A DNA stretch of 64,000 nucleotides, taken from assembly GCF_007954585.1 (NCBI RefSeq), contig NZ_CP042382.1, forward strand, positions 2,170,001 to 2,234,000. The letters run 5' to 3'. The notes beneath the pieces are model-generated. The model was not told the DNA's origin. It ran no database searches and was given only the letters and a program-made list of their open reading frames with translations. This document shows positions 34,580-42,899 of this stretch, one piece after another. Origin of the DNA: Pistricoccus aurantiacus. Its GTDB lineage: Bacteria > Pseudomonadota > Gammaproteobacteria > Pseudomonadales > Halomonadaceae. The position numbers were made by a program, and so were the translations under genes. Within the stretch, counting starts at the first letter, position 1. Each line of letters begins with the position of its first letter.

Positions 34580-34727
34580 GATTTCATTCTGGGGAACTTT
34601 CATCGAAATTACCTTATAAAAGCCCCGCTTTTTTTAGCTTCGCGATCATCCACATTGAGTAAAGTGTCTTTATGACGTCCCATTCTCTCGTGCCGCATGC
34701 AGGCTCGTCCGCAGTCTACGTCATACT

Positions 34728-34755
34728 GCCCCGGCCAAATGGTCGGGGCTTTTTG
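34728..34755 (+). terminator. Rho-independent terminator
   Basis: Ten-pair stem GCCCCGGCCA (34728-34737) / TGGTCGGGGC (34740-34749) with one G-T pair, then TTTTT. About 200 bp after higA; the 34580-34727 stretch before it shows no gene. Confidence 0.75.
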
Positions 34756-34779
34756 CTACTGATCGCCTGGTATCTGAAC

Positions 34780-34821
34780 TGCCGTGATCGAGTGCTGCGC
34801 TCTAGTTCATGTAGCGCGGCG
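34780..34821 (-). pseudogene. Scrap of a HicB C-terminus
   Basis: Minus-strand reading gives AALHELERST, nearly the same as the end of the intact HicB (ARAALHELERSAR) at 33108, also at the nucleotide level. It is directly behind the second hicB-like gene and is cut off on both sides. Confidence 0.5.
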
Positions 34822-34825
34822 AATC

Positions 34826-35167
34826 TCAGGGATGCTGCTGGAGATAGCCGTCCAGCGCCTGGCGGGTCAAGTCGTTGAGGGAGATGCCTTGCTGTGATGC
34901 GGCAACGGCGGCGGCCAGGTGCAGTTCGTGGCCGATGCGGACGTTGAAGGATCCCTTGCAAGGGGTTTCCGGTGTTTCGTCGAGATCTTCGCAGGTGGCC
35001 AGGTAGTCATCCACCGCCTCGCGAAAGGCAGCTTCCAGCTCCGCCACGGTTTCGCCTTCGTAGCTGACCAGGGCGCGGATGAACTGCAGCTTGCCGAACA
35101 GGCAGTTGTCTTCGGTGCTGACCTCGGCAGAGCCATAGTAGCCCCGGTATTTCAAAAGTTTTTTCAT
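34826..35167 (-). CDS. HicB-family antitoxin without HicA partner
   Basis: A 113-aa HicB-type protein: KYRGYYGSAEVSTEDNCLFG, VSYEGETVAELEAAFREAV, GSFNVRIGHELHLAAAV and a ribbon-helix-helix C-terminus (GISLNDLTRQALDGYL). Start ATG 35167 behind AGGAAGG. No hicA-like frame lies on either side; upstream is instead a HigBA-like pair. It may be an orphan regulator or leftover. Confidence 0.88.
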   Translation of the reverse strand: MKKLLKYRGYYGSAEVSTEDNCLFGKLQFIRALVSYEGETVAELEAAFREAVDDYLATCEDLDETPETPCKGSFNVRIGHELHLAAAVAASQQGISLNDLTRQALDGYLQQHP

Positions 35168-35192
35168 CGGATCAGCCTTCCTGAGCGTGCGA

Positions 35193-35486
35193 TCAAGCGG
35201 CCTCTTCGGGTTCGTCTTCTATGGCAAATTCAACGTGGAAATGGGCGAGGGCCGCCAGATTCACCAGCGCATCGAGGCTGAACTTGTTGATGCGGCCATT
35301 GAGCAGGTCGTTGACGCGTGGCTGGGTCAGCCCAAGGCGCCGTGCGGCCTCCTTCTGGGTCACATCCCAGGCCTTGACGCGTTCCGTGAGCTTCGCCATC
35401 AGTGCAGAGCGCAGGCGCATGTTAAGCGCCTCCTCGGGCGTGTCTTCGATGGCATCCCAGATGCTGCTAAACCGTTCGTTAGCCAT
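35193..35486 (-). CDS. Xre-family antitoxin (HigA-like)
   Basis: A 97-aa helix-turn-helix protein of the toxin-second antidote type: RSALMAKLTERVKAWDVTQK, EAARRLGLTQPRVNDLLNGR (HTH), and KFSLDALVNLAALAHFHVEF. It follows the RelE/HigB-like toxin gene by 74 bp in the same direction, the HigBA order. Likely binds the paired palindromes at 35915-35953. Confidence 0.88.
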   Translation of the reverse strand: MANERFSSIWDAIEDTPEEALNMRLRSALMAKLTERVKAWDVTQKEAARRLGLTQPRVNDLLNGRINKFSLDALVNLAALAHFHVEFAIEDEPEEAA

Positions 35487-35560
35487 GTCTCACTACCTCA
35501 TATCAATTCAACTGCATCACATGGTAGAGCCAGGCCCCGTCGATTATCAGGGGCTTGGCT

Positions 35561-35887
35561 CTAGGGCAATTCGCGATAGCGTTGCTTGCCCAGGTCTATA
35601 TCTTTCTTTGAGGTCTTTTGCGTCTTCTTCTGAAAGCAGTGGAGGATATAGAGAACGCCCCCACGGTTCGCCACGTAGAAGACCCGGAACGTGCCGTCAT
35701 TTTCATCGATCTTGATCTCGACGACACCCGATCCGATGCTGGGCATGGGCCTGAAGCGATCGGGCATAATGCCTTCTTGCACCTTATCGATTTGATACCC
35801 TGCCTCGCGCCGCGCTTCCTTTGGAAAATCGCGAAGCCGGGCCATCGAATCACCGCAAAATTCTACGCCTTTCTTTGTTTCAGCCAT
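35561..35887 (-). CDS. RelE/HigB-family toxin (phage Gp49-like)
   Basis: A 108-aa toxin: CGDSMARLRDFPKEARREAG, IDKVQEGIMPDRFRPMPSIG, GVVEIKIDENDGTFRVFYVA, ILHCFQKKTQKTSKKDIDLG. This is the normal complete order of the PF05973-type fold (in contrast to the deleted copy at 33942). Start at MAETKKGVEF (35887), behind AGGGGGCGCA; 17 upstream codons dropped. Expected to cleave mRNA on the ribosome. Confidence 0.88.
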   Translation of the reverse strand: MAETKKGVEFCGDSMARLRDFPKEARREAGYQIDKVQEGIMPDRFRPMPSIGSGVVEIKIDENDGTFRVFYVANRGGVLYILHCFQKKTQKTSKKDIDLGKQRYRELP

Positions 35888-35914
35888 TGCGCCCCCTGAT
35901 CGTCCCAGCAGTTT

Positions 35915-35953
35915 ATATCTAATTTGATATAGAAACAATATCTATTCTGATAT
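35915..35953. promoter_or_regulatory. Two tandem palindromic operators of the second higBA
   Basis: ATATCTAATTTGATAT (35915-35930) and ATATCTATTCTGATAT (35938-35953), each with ATATC/GATAT arms, centres 23 bp apart (about two helical turns), 28 bp upstream of the toxin start. A cooperative antitoxin site is the likely role. Confidence 0.7.
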
Positions 35954-36008
35954 AACTACTGCCGAACACCGTCAGCGCGGCATGACATGAAAGCTCGGCC
36001 CGACAGCG

Positions 36009-36052
36009 CTGTACGTGAAAAGTAACGTACTCGACGGGGTCAATCCCCGTCG
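36009..36052. repeat. Island repeat, copy C, with hairpin
   Basis: Repeat core 36009-36033 and hairpin CGACGGGG (36032-36039) TCAAT CCCCGTCG (36045-36052), followed by ATTTAATT. It ends three bases before the stop of the phage gene-D fragment, suggesting a terminator at a gene end. Confidence 0.85.
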
Positions 36053-36054
36053 AT

Positions 36055-36474
36055 TTAATTTTGGGCGCCGCTCACCTCGCAGCGAATGCTGGTCCCGAAG
36101 CCGCTATCGTTGAGTGAGTGCGAAACTTCGGTCACCAGCCAGGGCGTGGCGTCGATCTCCGGCTTGAAGCCGCGCACCGCAAGCGGCAATTGGGGCAGCA
36201 TATCCGCGCGGCCTTGCGCCAGGGTTAGCTCGAATTCCGCCTCGCCGCGCTGGATGCGCCGCCACTCCGCCTGGGTCGCATCCAGGGTATCCGCCTCGCT
36301 GGCGTAGGTGGGGCGTAGCTGCTTGGAATTATCCGCCTCGCCCACCTGGACCTCCTGACGCTTTGCCCCTTGGGTGTCTTGCCAGAAGGCCGTGACGCCG
36401 CTGTAGCTATCGCGATCCGTCACACTGTAGCGGTGCTGGTCGCCGTCGCTTCGGGCCAGGGTGATCAGAGGCAT
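36055..36474 (-). pseudogene. Phage late control protein D, C-terminal fragment
   Basis: 139 codons matching the C-terminal half of P2-type GpD (tail spike/baseplate hub, VgrG-like): YSGVTAFWQDTQGAKRQEVQ, RPTYASEADTLDATQAEWRR, and WLVTEVSHSLNDSGFGTSIR. The N-terminal half is missing; a tape-measure fragment lies directly upstream, so an internal phage deletion joined them. Confidence 0.75.
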
Positions 36475-36476
36475 GA

Positions 36477-36791
36477 CTAAGCTGCCGGCGCGGCGGAGGT
36501 CGAGGCACTCATCGCCGGACGCCGGTCGATGGGAATATCCGCCATGGCGGGCATGCCAGCGGTGCCGATGGCGATGCCGGCACCGGCCTGGGCCACACGC
36601 CGGGCGATGTCGTGCACGCGCTTGGCCGGCTCGTCACGCTGGGCGTCGAGTCCCTGGTTCAGCCCATCGACGGTGTAGCCGCCGAAGGCAGTGAACACCC
36701 GGCTCGGGGAGTTGATGCCGAGTGTGTCCTTGAACCAGCCGCCGACACTGTCGGCCATGCCGGTCACCTTGTCCTTGAGCGCCTGCCACGA
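36477..36791 (-). pseudogene. Phage tail tape-measure protein, C-terminal fragment
   Basis: Reads [20 protein letters not shown] and then DTLGINSPSRVFTAFGGYTV, the conserved C-terminal motif of P2-type tape-measure proteins, ending in an Ala-rich tail at TAG 36477. Upstream of about 36791 the phage-like reading ([11 protein letters not shown]) continues in another frame, then is replaced by an IS3 scrap. Less than a tenth of the usual protein remains. Confidence 0.75.
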
Positions 36792-36844
36792 GGGTGGTCT
36801 CGCTGTTGGCCTGCTCGTTGAACCAGGCGCTGCCTGATGCAGGG

Positions 36845-36961
36845 GATCGAGAGGAAGTCACCACCGACGAGCGTGGGCGTCTCAAGGCGCTGGAACAGGA
36901 AGTGCGAGAGCTACCTCAGGCCAACGAGATCTTGCGCAAGGCATCCGCGTATTTTGCGTAG
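36845..36961 (+). pseudogene. IS3-family transposase OrfA remnant
   Basis: Plus-strand reading [20 protein letters not shown] then [18 protein letters not shown] is the leucine-zipper end of an IS3 OrfA (usual form [18 protein letters not shown]). It stops at TAG 36959-36961 where CAG (Gln) is usual. OrfB and the terminal repeats are absent. It marks the edge of the decayed element. Confidence 0.7.
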
Positions 36962-37095
36962 GCGAAGCACGACGGGCAGATCCTCATGCGTCGCAAGAAA
37001 TGATAATCGAATTCATCGCGCTTGGAACTTGAGACCGTCGTCCCTGTTGCGCATTTAAAAAGATTTCGAATTTCCCAAATTACAATTTGTTTTCC

Positions 37096-37122
37096 TAAAG
37101 CCACGGATTTGCCTGTCGATAT
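37096..37122 (+). promoter_or_regulatory. Possible sigma-28 (FliA) promoter of chemoreceptor gene
   Basis: TAAAGCCA, 11-bp spacer, GTCGATAT resembles the FliA pattern TAAAGTTT-N11-GCCGATAA (5/8 and 6/8) with exact spacing, 148 bp before the start. The 36962-37269 stretch shows no other clear feature. Confidence 0.4.
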
Positions 37123-37269
37123 TCTCCTCGAGCTAGATAAAGACATGAGCCTCGCACTCCACCTTCCGTGGCTCACAGCATTGATCCAGCGGGCCAAGCT
37201 GCCCCGACAAAGAATAGATGCAAGAAGATTCACATCACTGCCTTCCGTTAGGAAAACAAAGGAAAGCCA

Positions 37270-38988
37270 ATGAACCGCCTTATACGCAATATCTCCGTCA
37301 AGGCTGGCTTGACCACCGTACTCATCATCTTCACGCTGATGATTCTCGGTGTCGCCGGCCTAGGCTACGTCACCAACCAGCAAGGTGAAAAAGCCATTGG
37401 GCAACTCGATAGTCTTAATGTCGAACAACTCAATGCACTCAACCGTGCCCGCTTCAATATTGCAGATGCGATGCTCAGTTTCGAAGAAGCAGTGCGTAGT
37501 ACCGAAGCAGGTAAAAACGATCGAGCCGAGGCGGCTCTTGCCGACGCTCGGACAACCATGGAGCGCGCCGAAAAGCGTATCTCGCGATTCTTCGATGCTC
37601 CCAAAACCTCGGACCAAGATCGTCAATTTGCAGTGTCTATTCAATCAACCTACAGCAAGCTGATGAATCAAGGACTCCGGCCTCAACTCGAGGCGCTAGA
37701 GCAAAATGATATGGCTGCTTATGCCGCACTAGGTTCCAGGATCGAAGAATTGCGCAACGAGTTTCGTCGCACCTCCCAAGAATTCATTGACTACGGTGAA
37801 AACCATGGTCGCGCACTGATGACCGAGCAAGCGCAATATGCGGACACCGCCGAAATCGTTCAAATTATTGTCCTTGTTTTCGCCGTTGTCATCGTCCTTC
37901 TCGTTCGTATCGGTATGATCCGTATGGTGATTCGCCCTCTGCAGGAAGCCGTACAGCACTTTCAGCATATCGCCAAGAGCGACCTGTCTCACGATATTGC
38001 CGATTACGGACGTAACGAGATCGGTCAGCTGTTCTCGGCCATGAAGGAGATGCAGGGGGGCTTGTCGAGGACCATCGCTACAGTGCGCGACAGCAGCGGC
38101 TCGATCCACATCGGCGCCCGGGAGATTGCCAACGGCAACACCGATCTGTCTTCTCGCACCGAACAGCAAGCAGCCTCTCTCCAGGAGACGGCGGCCAGCA
38201 TGGAAGAGCTGACCACAACGGTAAAGCAGAACGCCGACAACGCCCGTCAGGGCAATACACTGGCCAGCGAAGCCTCCAGCTCGGCCACCCGCGGCGGCGA
38301 AGTCGTCGACGAGGTCATCGCCACCATGCGCGGCATCGCCGCCAGCTCCCAGCAGATCACCGACATCATCGGTGTCATCGACTCGATCGCCTTCCAGACC
38401 AACATCCTGGCACTCAATGCCTCCGTCGAGGCGGCCCGGGCCGGTGAACAGGGCCGTGGTTTCGCGGTGGTAGCCAGCGAGGTACGCAGCCTGGCCAGTC
38501 GCAGCGCGGATTCCGCCAAGGAGATCAAGGCATTGATTGAGGCTTCCGCCACCCAGGTGCAGCAAGGCTCGGCCTTGGTGGAAAGCGCCGGCGCTACCAT
38601 GCGTGACGTGGTCGCGTCAGTCCGTCGCGTTACCGACATCATGGACGAGATCTCCGCTGCCTCCCAAGAGCAAAGCTCGGGCATTGAACAGGTCAACCAG
38701 GCCGTAACGCAGATGGACCAGGTCACCCAGCAGAACGCATCCTTGGTCGAGGAGGCCGCCGCTGCTGCCTCGTCCCTCGAGGAGCAGGCCGAGCAGCTCG
38801 AGAAAGCGGTCTCGGCTTTCCGTCTGGCAGAAGCAGCCACCCAGCGTCCCGCTGCCCTGGGTTCGTCGCAATGGAAGCCGACGGTCCTGCCTGATGCAGT
38901 GCCAAAGCAGGCCGGCAGCAAACAGATCATGCAGAAGAAAGCCCCGGCCAAGCTCAAGGAGCAGGAACTCGAGTGGGAAGAGTTCTAA
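37270..38988 (+). CDS. Methyl-accepting chemotaxis protein
   Basis: A 572-aa transmembrane chemoreceptor. TM1 at about 12-34, a periplasmic helical bundle (about 35-195, four-helix type) as ligand domain, TM2 at about 197-218, HAMP to about 270, then a signalling domain with the hairpin tip SIAFQTNILALNASVEAARAG and methylation helices around EEAAAAASSLEEQAEQLEKA. It ends in the pentapeptide EWEEF, which in Tar/Tsr-type receptors (NWETF) tethers CheR. Ligand unknown. AAAGGA precedes ATG. It lies immediately outside the decayed phage island. Confidence 0.93.
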   Translation: MNRLIRNISVKAGLTTVLIIFTLMILGVAGLGYVTNQQGEKAIGQLDSLNVEQLNALNRARFNIADAMLSFEEAVRSTEAGKNDRAEAALADARTTMERAEKRISRFFDAPKTSDQDRQFAVSIQSTYSKLMNQGLRPQLEALEQNDMAAYAALGSRIEELRNEFRRTSQEFIDYGENHGRALMTEQAQYADTAEIVQIIVLVFAVVIVLLVRIGMIRMVIRPLQEAVQHFQHIAKSDLSHDIADYGRNEIGQLFSAMKEMQGGLSRTIATVRDSSGSIHIGAREIANGNTDLSSRTEQQAASLQETAASMEELTTTVKQNADNARQGNTLASEASSSATRGGEVVDEVIATMRGIAASSQQITDIIGVIDSIAFQTNILALNASVEAARAGEQGRGFAVVASEVRSLASRSADSAKEIKALIEASATQVQQGSALVESAGATMRDVVASVRRVTDIMDEISAASQEQSSGIEQVNQAVTQMDQVTQQNASLVEEAAAAASSLEEQAEQLEKAVSAFRLAEAATQRPAALGSSQWKPTVLPDAVPKQAGSKQIMQKKAPAKLKEQELEWEEF

Positions 38989-39037
38989 GGGCTTGTTTAC
39001 GATCTTTTCAGTAACAACACAAGAAAGTTAAATGAAC

Positions 39038-39077
39038 GAACTGCAAGCTGGTATAAAAGAGACGCTTGCAGTTCTTT
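39038..39077 (+). terminator. Terminator of the chemoreceptor gene
   Basis: Perfect 11-bp stem GAACTGCAAGC (39038-39048) / GCTTGCAGTTC (39064-39074), 15-nt loop, then TTTC; 50 nt after the stop. It lies between convergent genes. Confidence 0.65.
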
Positions 39078-39118
39078 CATAACCGCTCGGTAATTTTGCA
39101 CACCCAGCTATGCCGGTA

Positions 39119-39523
39119 TCAGTTCTTGATGGATTCCGCTGATGGCGCATCCGGCTGATGCCGTACCCAGGTCCAGGCGGCCTCCTTATCGCGTATGGGA
39201 AAGGTGCGAGTCTCAAATTCGCGAAACAGCCGGTTTTCCAGTCGTACAATGTGTTTCATCCATTGCTTGTCCGTGACGATAGCGGCTCGGTAGAAACGAT
39301 CCATTTCTCCGACCTGGGTCAGTCCATATCCCAGGTCGCGCAGAAAGGCGGTAAATGTCATCCAGCGCATTTCATCGAGTTCCGCGTAAAGGCTGATTCG
39401 CGGCTGGGTCTTCTTGAGATCCTCGATGGTGTCGATGACGCGCTGCAAATCCTTTTCATCGACCCGGCCGCTGGCGCGCATGGCGATGACATGAGGCGCG
39501 TCGCTTGGAGTAAGTTCGATCAT
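39119..39523 (-). CDS. SpoIIAA-like STAS-domain protein
   Basis: A 134-aa protein of the SpoIIAA-like family: HVIAMRASGRVDEKDLQRVI, ISLYAELDEMRWMTFTAFLR, RAAIVTDKQWMKHIVRLENR, and an end strand RTFPIRDKEAAWTWVRHQP. Such stand-alone STAS-like domains are widespread and mostly unassigned; lipid- or partner-protein binding has been proposed for the fold. ATG 39523 behind GAGGA; the longer frame upstream is not conserved. Encoded before a convergent chemoreceptor gene. Confidence 0.8.
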   Translation of the reverse strand: MIELTPSDAPHVIAMRASGRVDEKDLQRVIDTIEDLKKTQPRISLYAELDEMRWMTFTAFLRDLGYGLTQVGEMDRFYRAAIVTDKQWMKHIVRLENRLFREFETRTFPIRDKEAAWTWVRHQPDAPSAESIKN

Positions 39524-39624
39524 CGGAAAATCCTCGGCCACTGAAGCAAGAATGGTCAGTCGAACAATTGATGGCTTGTCGTCGATAATAAAGAGAATAG
39601 CAGTTGTTGCCGATTCTTGAGCGA

Positions 39625-40680
39625 TCAACCCATGCTGTTTCTATCGATCAGCGAACGATAAAGCGCCACATAGTCCTGGGCCATGCGACGGCTGGTAAAG
39701 CGCGCGAGAAAGGACTCCCTTACTGCCGTCCTGTCCAGGGTGGCAATACGCTTTACCGCCTGGCGAGCGTCTTCCAGGTTGTCGACGACGAAGCCGCTGA
39801 CCCCAGGCTCGACGATTTCCTCCACCGCGCCGTTGCGCCAGGCAATGACCGGCGTGCCGCAGGCCATGGCTTCGATCATTACCAGGCCGAAGGGCTCCGG
39901 CCAGTCGATGGGAAAGACCAGCGCCATGGCGTTTCCCAGAAAATCCGCCTTTTGTCGGTCGTCCACCGGGCCTTGGTAATGAACCTCGGCGCCGAGTTCC
40001 GGCTTGACGAATCTGTCGAAATAGTCCGGGTTGCCGACATCGATATCGCCGGCCAGTCGTAAAGGCAGACTGCTCGATCTTGCGAGTTCGATGGCGCGAT
40101 CCGGGCGTTTCTGATCCGTCATGCGTCCGATGAAGGCAAGATAGTTGTGGTGTTCCGGATAAAAGGGAAAACGCGCTTCAGGTATGCCGTGATACACGAT
40201 GCCCGCGCAACTGGAGGCCGGGATACTTGCGGCTTGCGCATGAGAAATCGCCGCGATGGGTAGATCGGGAAAGCTGGCGAAAAAAAGCTGCCGGTCCGCC
40301 TCGTCTACCCGCCAGTGAATGGTGGTAAGACTCTTTTTTCGCTGCGTTCCCAATAAGGCGGCGTGAAAGAACTCGCCGTGGCAATGAACGATATCGAAGT
40401 CCGCCAGGCGACCACGCAATTTTTCCAATAAAACGGTTTCCAGCACCCCCGGCATACCGGGGGGTAGCTTGCCTTTCTTTTCTTGCAGCTGCGCTAGGCT
40501 GGGAGTGGCACAAACCAGTTCGGCGGAGGTGTTGCTGTCGCTGGAAGCGAACAAGGTAACCTTGTGTCCCAGCGCCACCAGGGCTTCGGTAAGATCATTG
40601 ACGACTCGCTCCGTCCCTCCGTAGTGAAGGGGCGGAGTAGGTAGAATAATGGGTGCTACTTGAGCAATACGTAATGTCAT
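39625..40680 (-). CDS. Glycosyltransferase family 4
   Basis: A 351-aa GT-B enzyme: N-terminal acceptor domain with PPLHYGGTERVVNDLTEALV (Gly-rich donor-side loop), HCHGEFFHAAL, HWRVDEADRQ, then the donor domain with YLAFIGRMTDQKRPDRAIEL and the E-x7-E motif EPFGLVMIEAMACGTPVIAW. This subgroup often acts on small glycosides or exopolysaccharide. It is divergent from the sucrose-phosphate synthase gene across 119 bp, which suggests a shared programme. Donor and acceptor cannot be told. Confidence 0.88.
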   Translation of the reverse strand: MTLRIAQVAPIILPTPPLHYGGTERVVNDLTEALVALGHKVTLFASSDSNTSAELVCATPSLAQLQEKKGKLPPGMPGVLETVLLEKLRGRLADFDIVHCHGEFFHAALLGTQRKKSLTTIHWRVDEADRQLFFASFPDLPIAAISHAQAASIPASSCAGIVYHGIPEARFPFYPEHHNYLAFIGRMTDQKRPDRAIELARSSSLPLRLAGDIDVGNPDYFDRFVKPELGAEVHYQGPVDDRQKADFLGNAMALVFPIDWPEPFGLVMIEAMACGTPVIAWRNGAVEEIVEPGVSGFVVDNLEDARQAVKRIATLDRTAVRESFLARFTSRRMAQDYVALYRSLIDRNSMG

Positions 40681-40799
40681 GGTGGCTATCGAAAATAACG
40701 TTCAATTAAAAAAGGTTATTGAAAACCCCCGGCTAGTCTGTCCATGTTGCAATAAGGAAGAATTTTAGGAAAAAGTAAAATAAATAAGGATGTTGAACC

Positions 40800-42899
40800 A
40801 TGTATATCATGCATGTCGCCTTACAAGGCTGCTTGCGCGGCCAGCAGGTCGAGTATGGTATAACCGCCGACACGGGAGGTCACATCAAGTACCTGCTGGA
40901 ACTGGTCGGAGCGTCATCCTGGGACGCAACCGTCCAGCGTATCGATATCGTGACCCGGGCCTTCGATATGCCCCACACGGCTAGCTATGGTCGGGATTGC
41001 GAAACAATCGATGACAAGATTCGTATATTGCGCTTCAGAACCCCGTGTCCCGACTATCTTCCCAAGGAGGCGCTGTGGCGTGAACTGCCGGCTTTTATCG
41101 AAGCGCTGGATGATTACCTGGATACTCAAGAACGCAAACCCGATGTGCTGCATGCCCATTACGCCGACGCGGGAAAGGTCGCCATGGTCATCAAGTCGCG
41201 TCACGGAATTCCCTACCTGTTCACCGCGCACTCATTGGGCAGGATAAAATGGCAAGCCTGTCACGAACTTCACTCGCTGTTGGACAATGACGACATGAAA
41301 ACCCTGGCTCGACGCATCGAGTGCGAAGAGGAGGTGATCGAACGGGCGGATTTGATCGTTGCCAGTTCCCGAGACGAAGCGGAAGTCCAGTACGCCGCTT
41401 ACGACGCCTATGATCCAGGCAAGATTCGTATCATCGCGCCTGGCAGCGACCTGCGATGCTTTCGTGAAGCGAGCAGCGATGCACGAGTCGATGAAATGCT
41501 GAACCGCTTCTTGAAAGCGCCGGAAAAACCGGTATTGCTTGCCATTGCACGCCCGGTATCGAAGAAAAACCTTGCCTCGCTGGTCACCGCCTACGGTGAA
41601 TCCAAGGCGCTTCAGGAAAAGGCCAATCTGATAGTGATTGCCGGTAACCGAAAGGATATCGCTACCTTGGAAGGCGAAATCCGCGACAATCTCGAGGAAC
41701 TGCTTTACCTGATCGACAAGTACGACCTGTACGGTAGCGTCGCCTATCCCAAGCAGCATGCGTCCTGCGACATTCCCGCCATTTATGCCTTTGCGCGCAA
41801 GCGAAAGGGCGTTTTCGTCAATCCGGCCTTCAACGAGCCTTTCGGATTGACGCTTCTTGAAGCTTCCGCCGCGGGCCTGCCGGTCATCGCCACGGATAGC
41901 GGTGGCCCTAACGATATCGTCGAGCGCTGCGGTAATGGCGTACTGGTCAATCCGCACTCGCCGAATGCCATCGCCACGGCGGCCCTTGAACTACTGTCGA
42001 ATGAACCAAGATGGCAGCGTTATGCGAAAGCTGGTGCTTCGGCGGTCGCCGCTTACGATTGGCAGGCGCATGTGGCGCAATACCATGAACTGATACGGCG
42101 CGGCCTTGAGCGAATACCACCAAGGGCCAGGGCGACCAGCCTGTTGATCAGCGATATCGACAACACGCTGCTGGGTTCCGAAAAGGCAGCGGCGGCGTTT
42201 TGTCGATGGCGAAATACTCAGGTTGCCATGGGCTTCGGCGTCGCGACCGGACGCAGTTTCCATAGCGCTCTGAACGTGCTCGAACAGCAAGGAATGCCCA
42301 GCCCGGAAGTCATGATTACCTCCGTGGGAAGCGAGATTTATTATCTCGAGGAAAACCGCGTCACCTATCGACAGGATCATGAGTGGGCACGGCTTATTGG
42401 CCAGGATTGGCGGCCTCAGACGATTCTCGATGCCCTGAGGGATATGGTGGAACTGACGTCCCAAGGCCAGATGGAGCAGCGGCCCTTCAAGCTAAGCTAC
42501 CTGATCAAGAATCAGCCATCGCTTGCCACGAAGGTGCGCGAGCGGCTCGCATCCTGCGGGCTGCGCGCCAGCGTGATTTATAGCCACGGTCGCTATCTGG
42601 ATATTCTGCCCCCTGGCGCCTCCAAGGGAAAAGCGGTGGAACATGTTCGACGACATTACGGTTTGCCCAAGCAGGCGGTCTTCGTGGCGGGAGATTCCGG
42701 TAACGATCTGGAGATGCTGCGGACCATGCCCTGCGCCATCATCGTCGCCAACTTTTCCGATGATCTGCTCGACGACCCGACGCTGACGCATGGCTATTTC
42801 GCCAAGGCGAGCCACGCCCAGGGCGTCATCGAGGGCGTAACCTATTTTCAGCAGCACGTTTCGACCGATAAAAGCACTGTTGATAAAAAGGTGTCTTGA
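40800..42899 (+). CDS. Bifunctional sucrose-phosphate synthase/phosphatase
   Basis: A 699-aa two-domain enzyme making sucrose from UDP-glucose and fructose-6-phosphate. Residues 1-435: GT4 synthase, N-terminus HVALQGCLRGQQVEYGITAD, GGHIKY at 26-31, HAHYADAG, IARPVSKKNLASLV, and EPFGLTLLEASAAGLPVIAT. About 446-699: HAD phosphatase with DIDNTLL (nucleophile), GVATGRSF, and GDSGNDLEML. Sucrose acts as compatible solute in many halotolerant bacteria. ATG 40800 with AAGGA nine nt upstream. Stop overlaps the next ATG (TGATG). Confidence 0.92.
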   Translation: MYIMHVALQGCLRGQQVEYGITADTGGHIKYLLELVGASSWDATVQRIDIVTRAFDMPHTASYGRDCETIDDKIRILRFRTPCPDYLPKEALWRELPAFIEALDDYLDTQERKPDVLHAHYADAGKVAMVIKSRHGIPYLFTAHSLGRIKWQACHELHSLLDNDDMKTLARRIECEEEVIERADLIVASSRDEAEVQYAAYDAYDPGKIRIIAPGSDLRCFREASSDARVDEMLNRFLKAPEKPVLLAIARPVSKKNLASLVTAYGESKALQEKANLIVIAGNRKDIATLEGEIRDNLEELLYLIDKYDLYGSVAYPKQHASCDIPAIYAFARKRKGVFVNPAFNEPFGLTLLEASAAGLPVIATDSGGPNDIVERCGNGVLVNPHSPNAIATAALELLSNEPRWQRYAKAGASAVAAYDWQAHVAQYHELIRRGLERIPPRARATSLLISDIDNTLLGSEKAAAAFCRWRNTQVAMGFGVATGRSFHSALNVLEQQGMPSPEVMITSVGSEIYYLEENRVTYRQDHEWARLIGQDWRPQTILDALRDMVELTSQGQMEQRPFKLSYLIKNQPSLATKVRERLASCGLRASVIYSHGRYLDILPPGASKGKAVEHVRRHYGLPKQAVFVAGDSGNDLEMLRTMPCAIIVANFSDDLLDDPTLTHGYFAKASHAQGVIEGVTYFQQHVSTDKSTVDKKVS

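Noticed and set aside
34672-34878. Plus-strand frame of 68 codons considered as an Ash-like phage protein
   Set aside because: It reads straight through the terminator hairpin at 34728 and has no convincing family match.
36837-37058. Plus-strand frame of 73 codons
   Set aside because: Out of frame with the IS3 OrfA remnant on the same strand, which explains the sequence better.
30910-37269. Second copy of the tRNA-Ser 3' end (attR) at the far side of the island
   Set aside because: No matching segment was found by eye up to the chemoreceptor gene.
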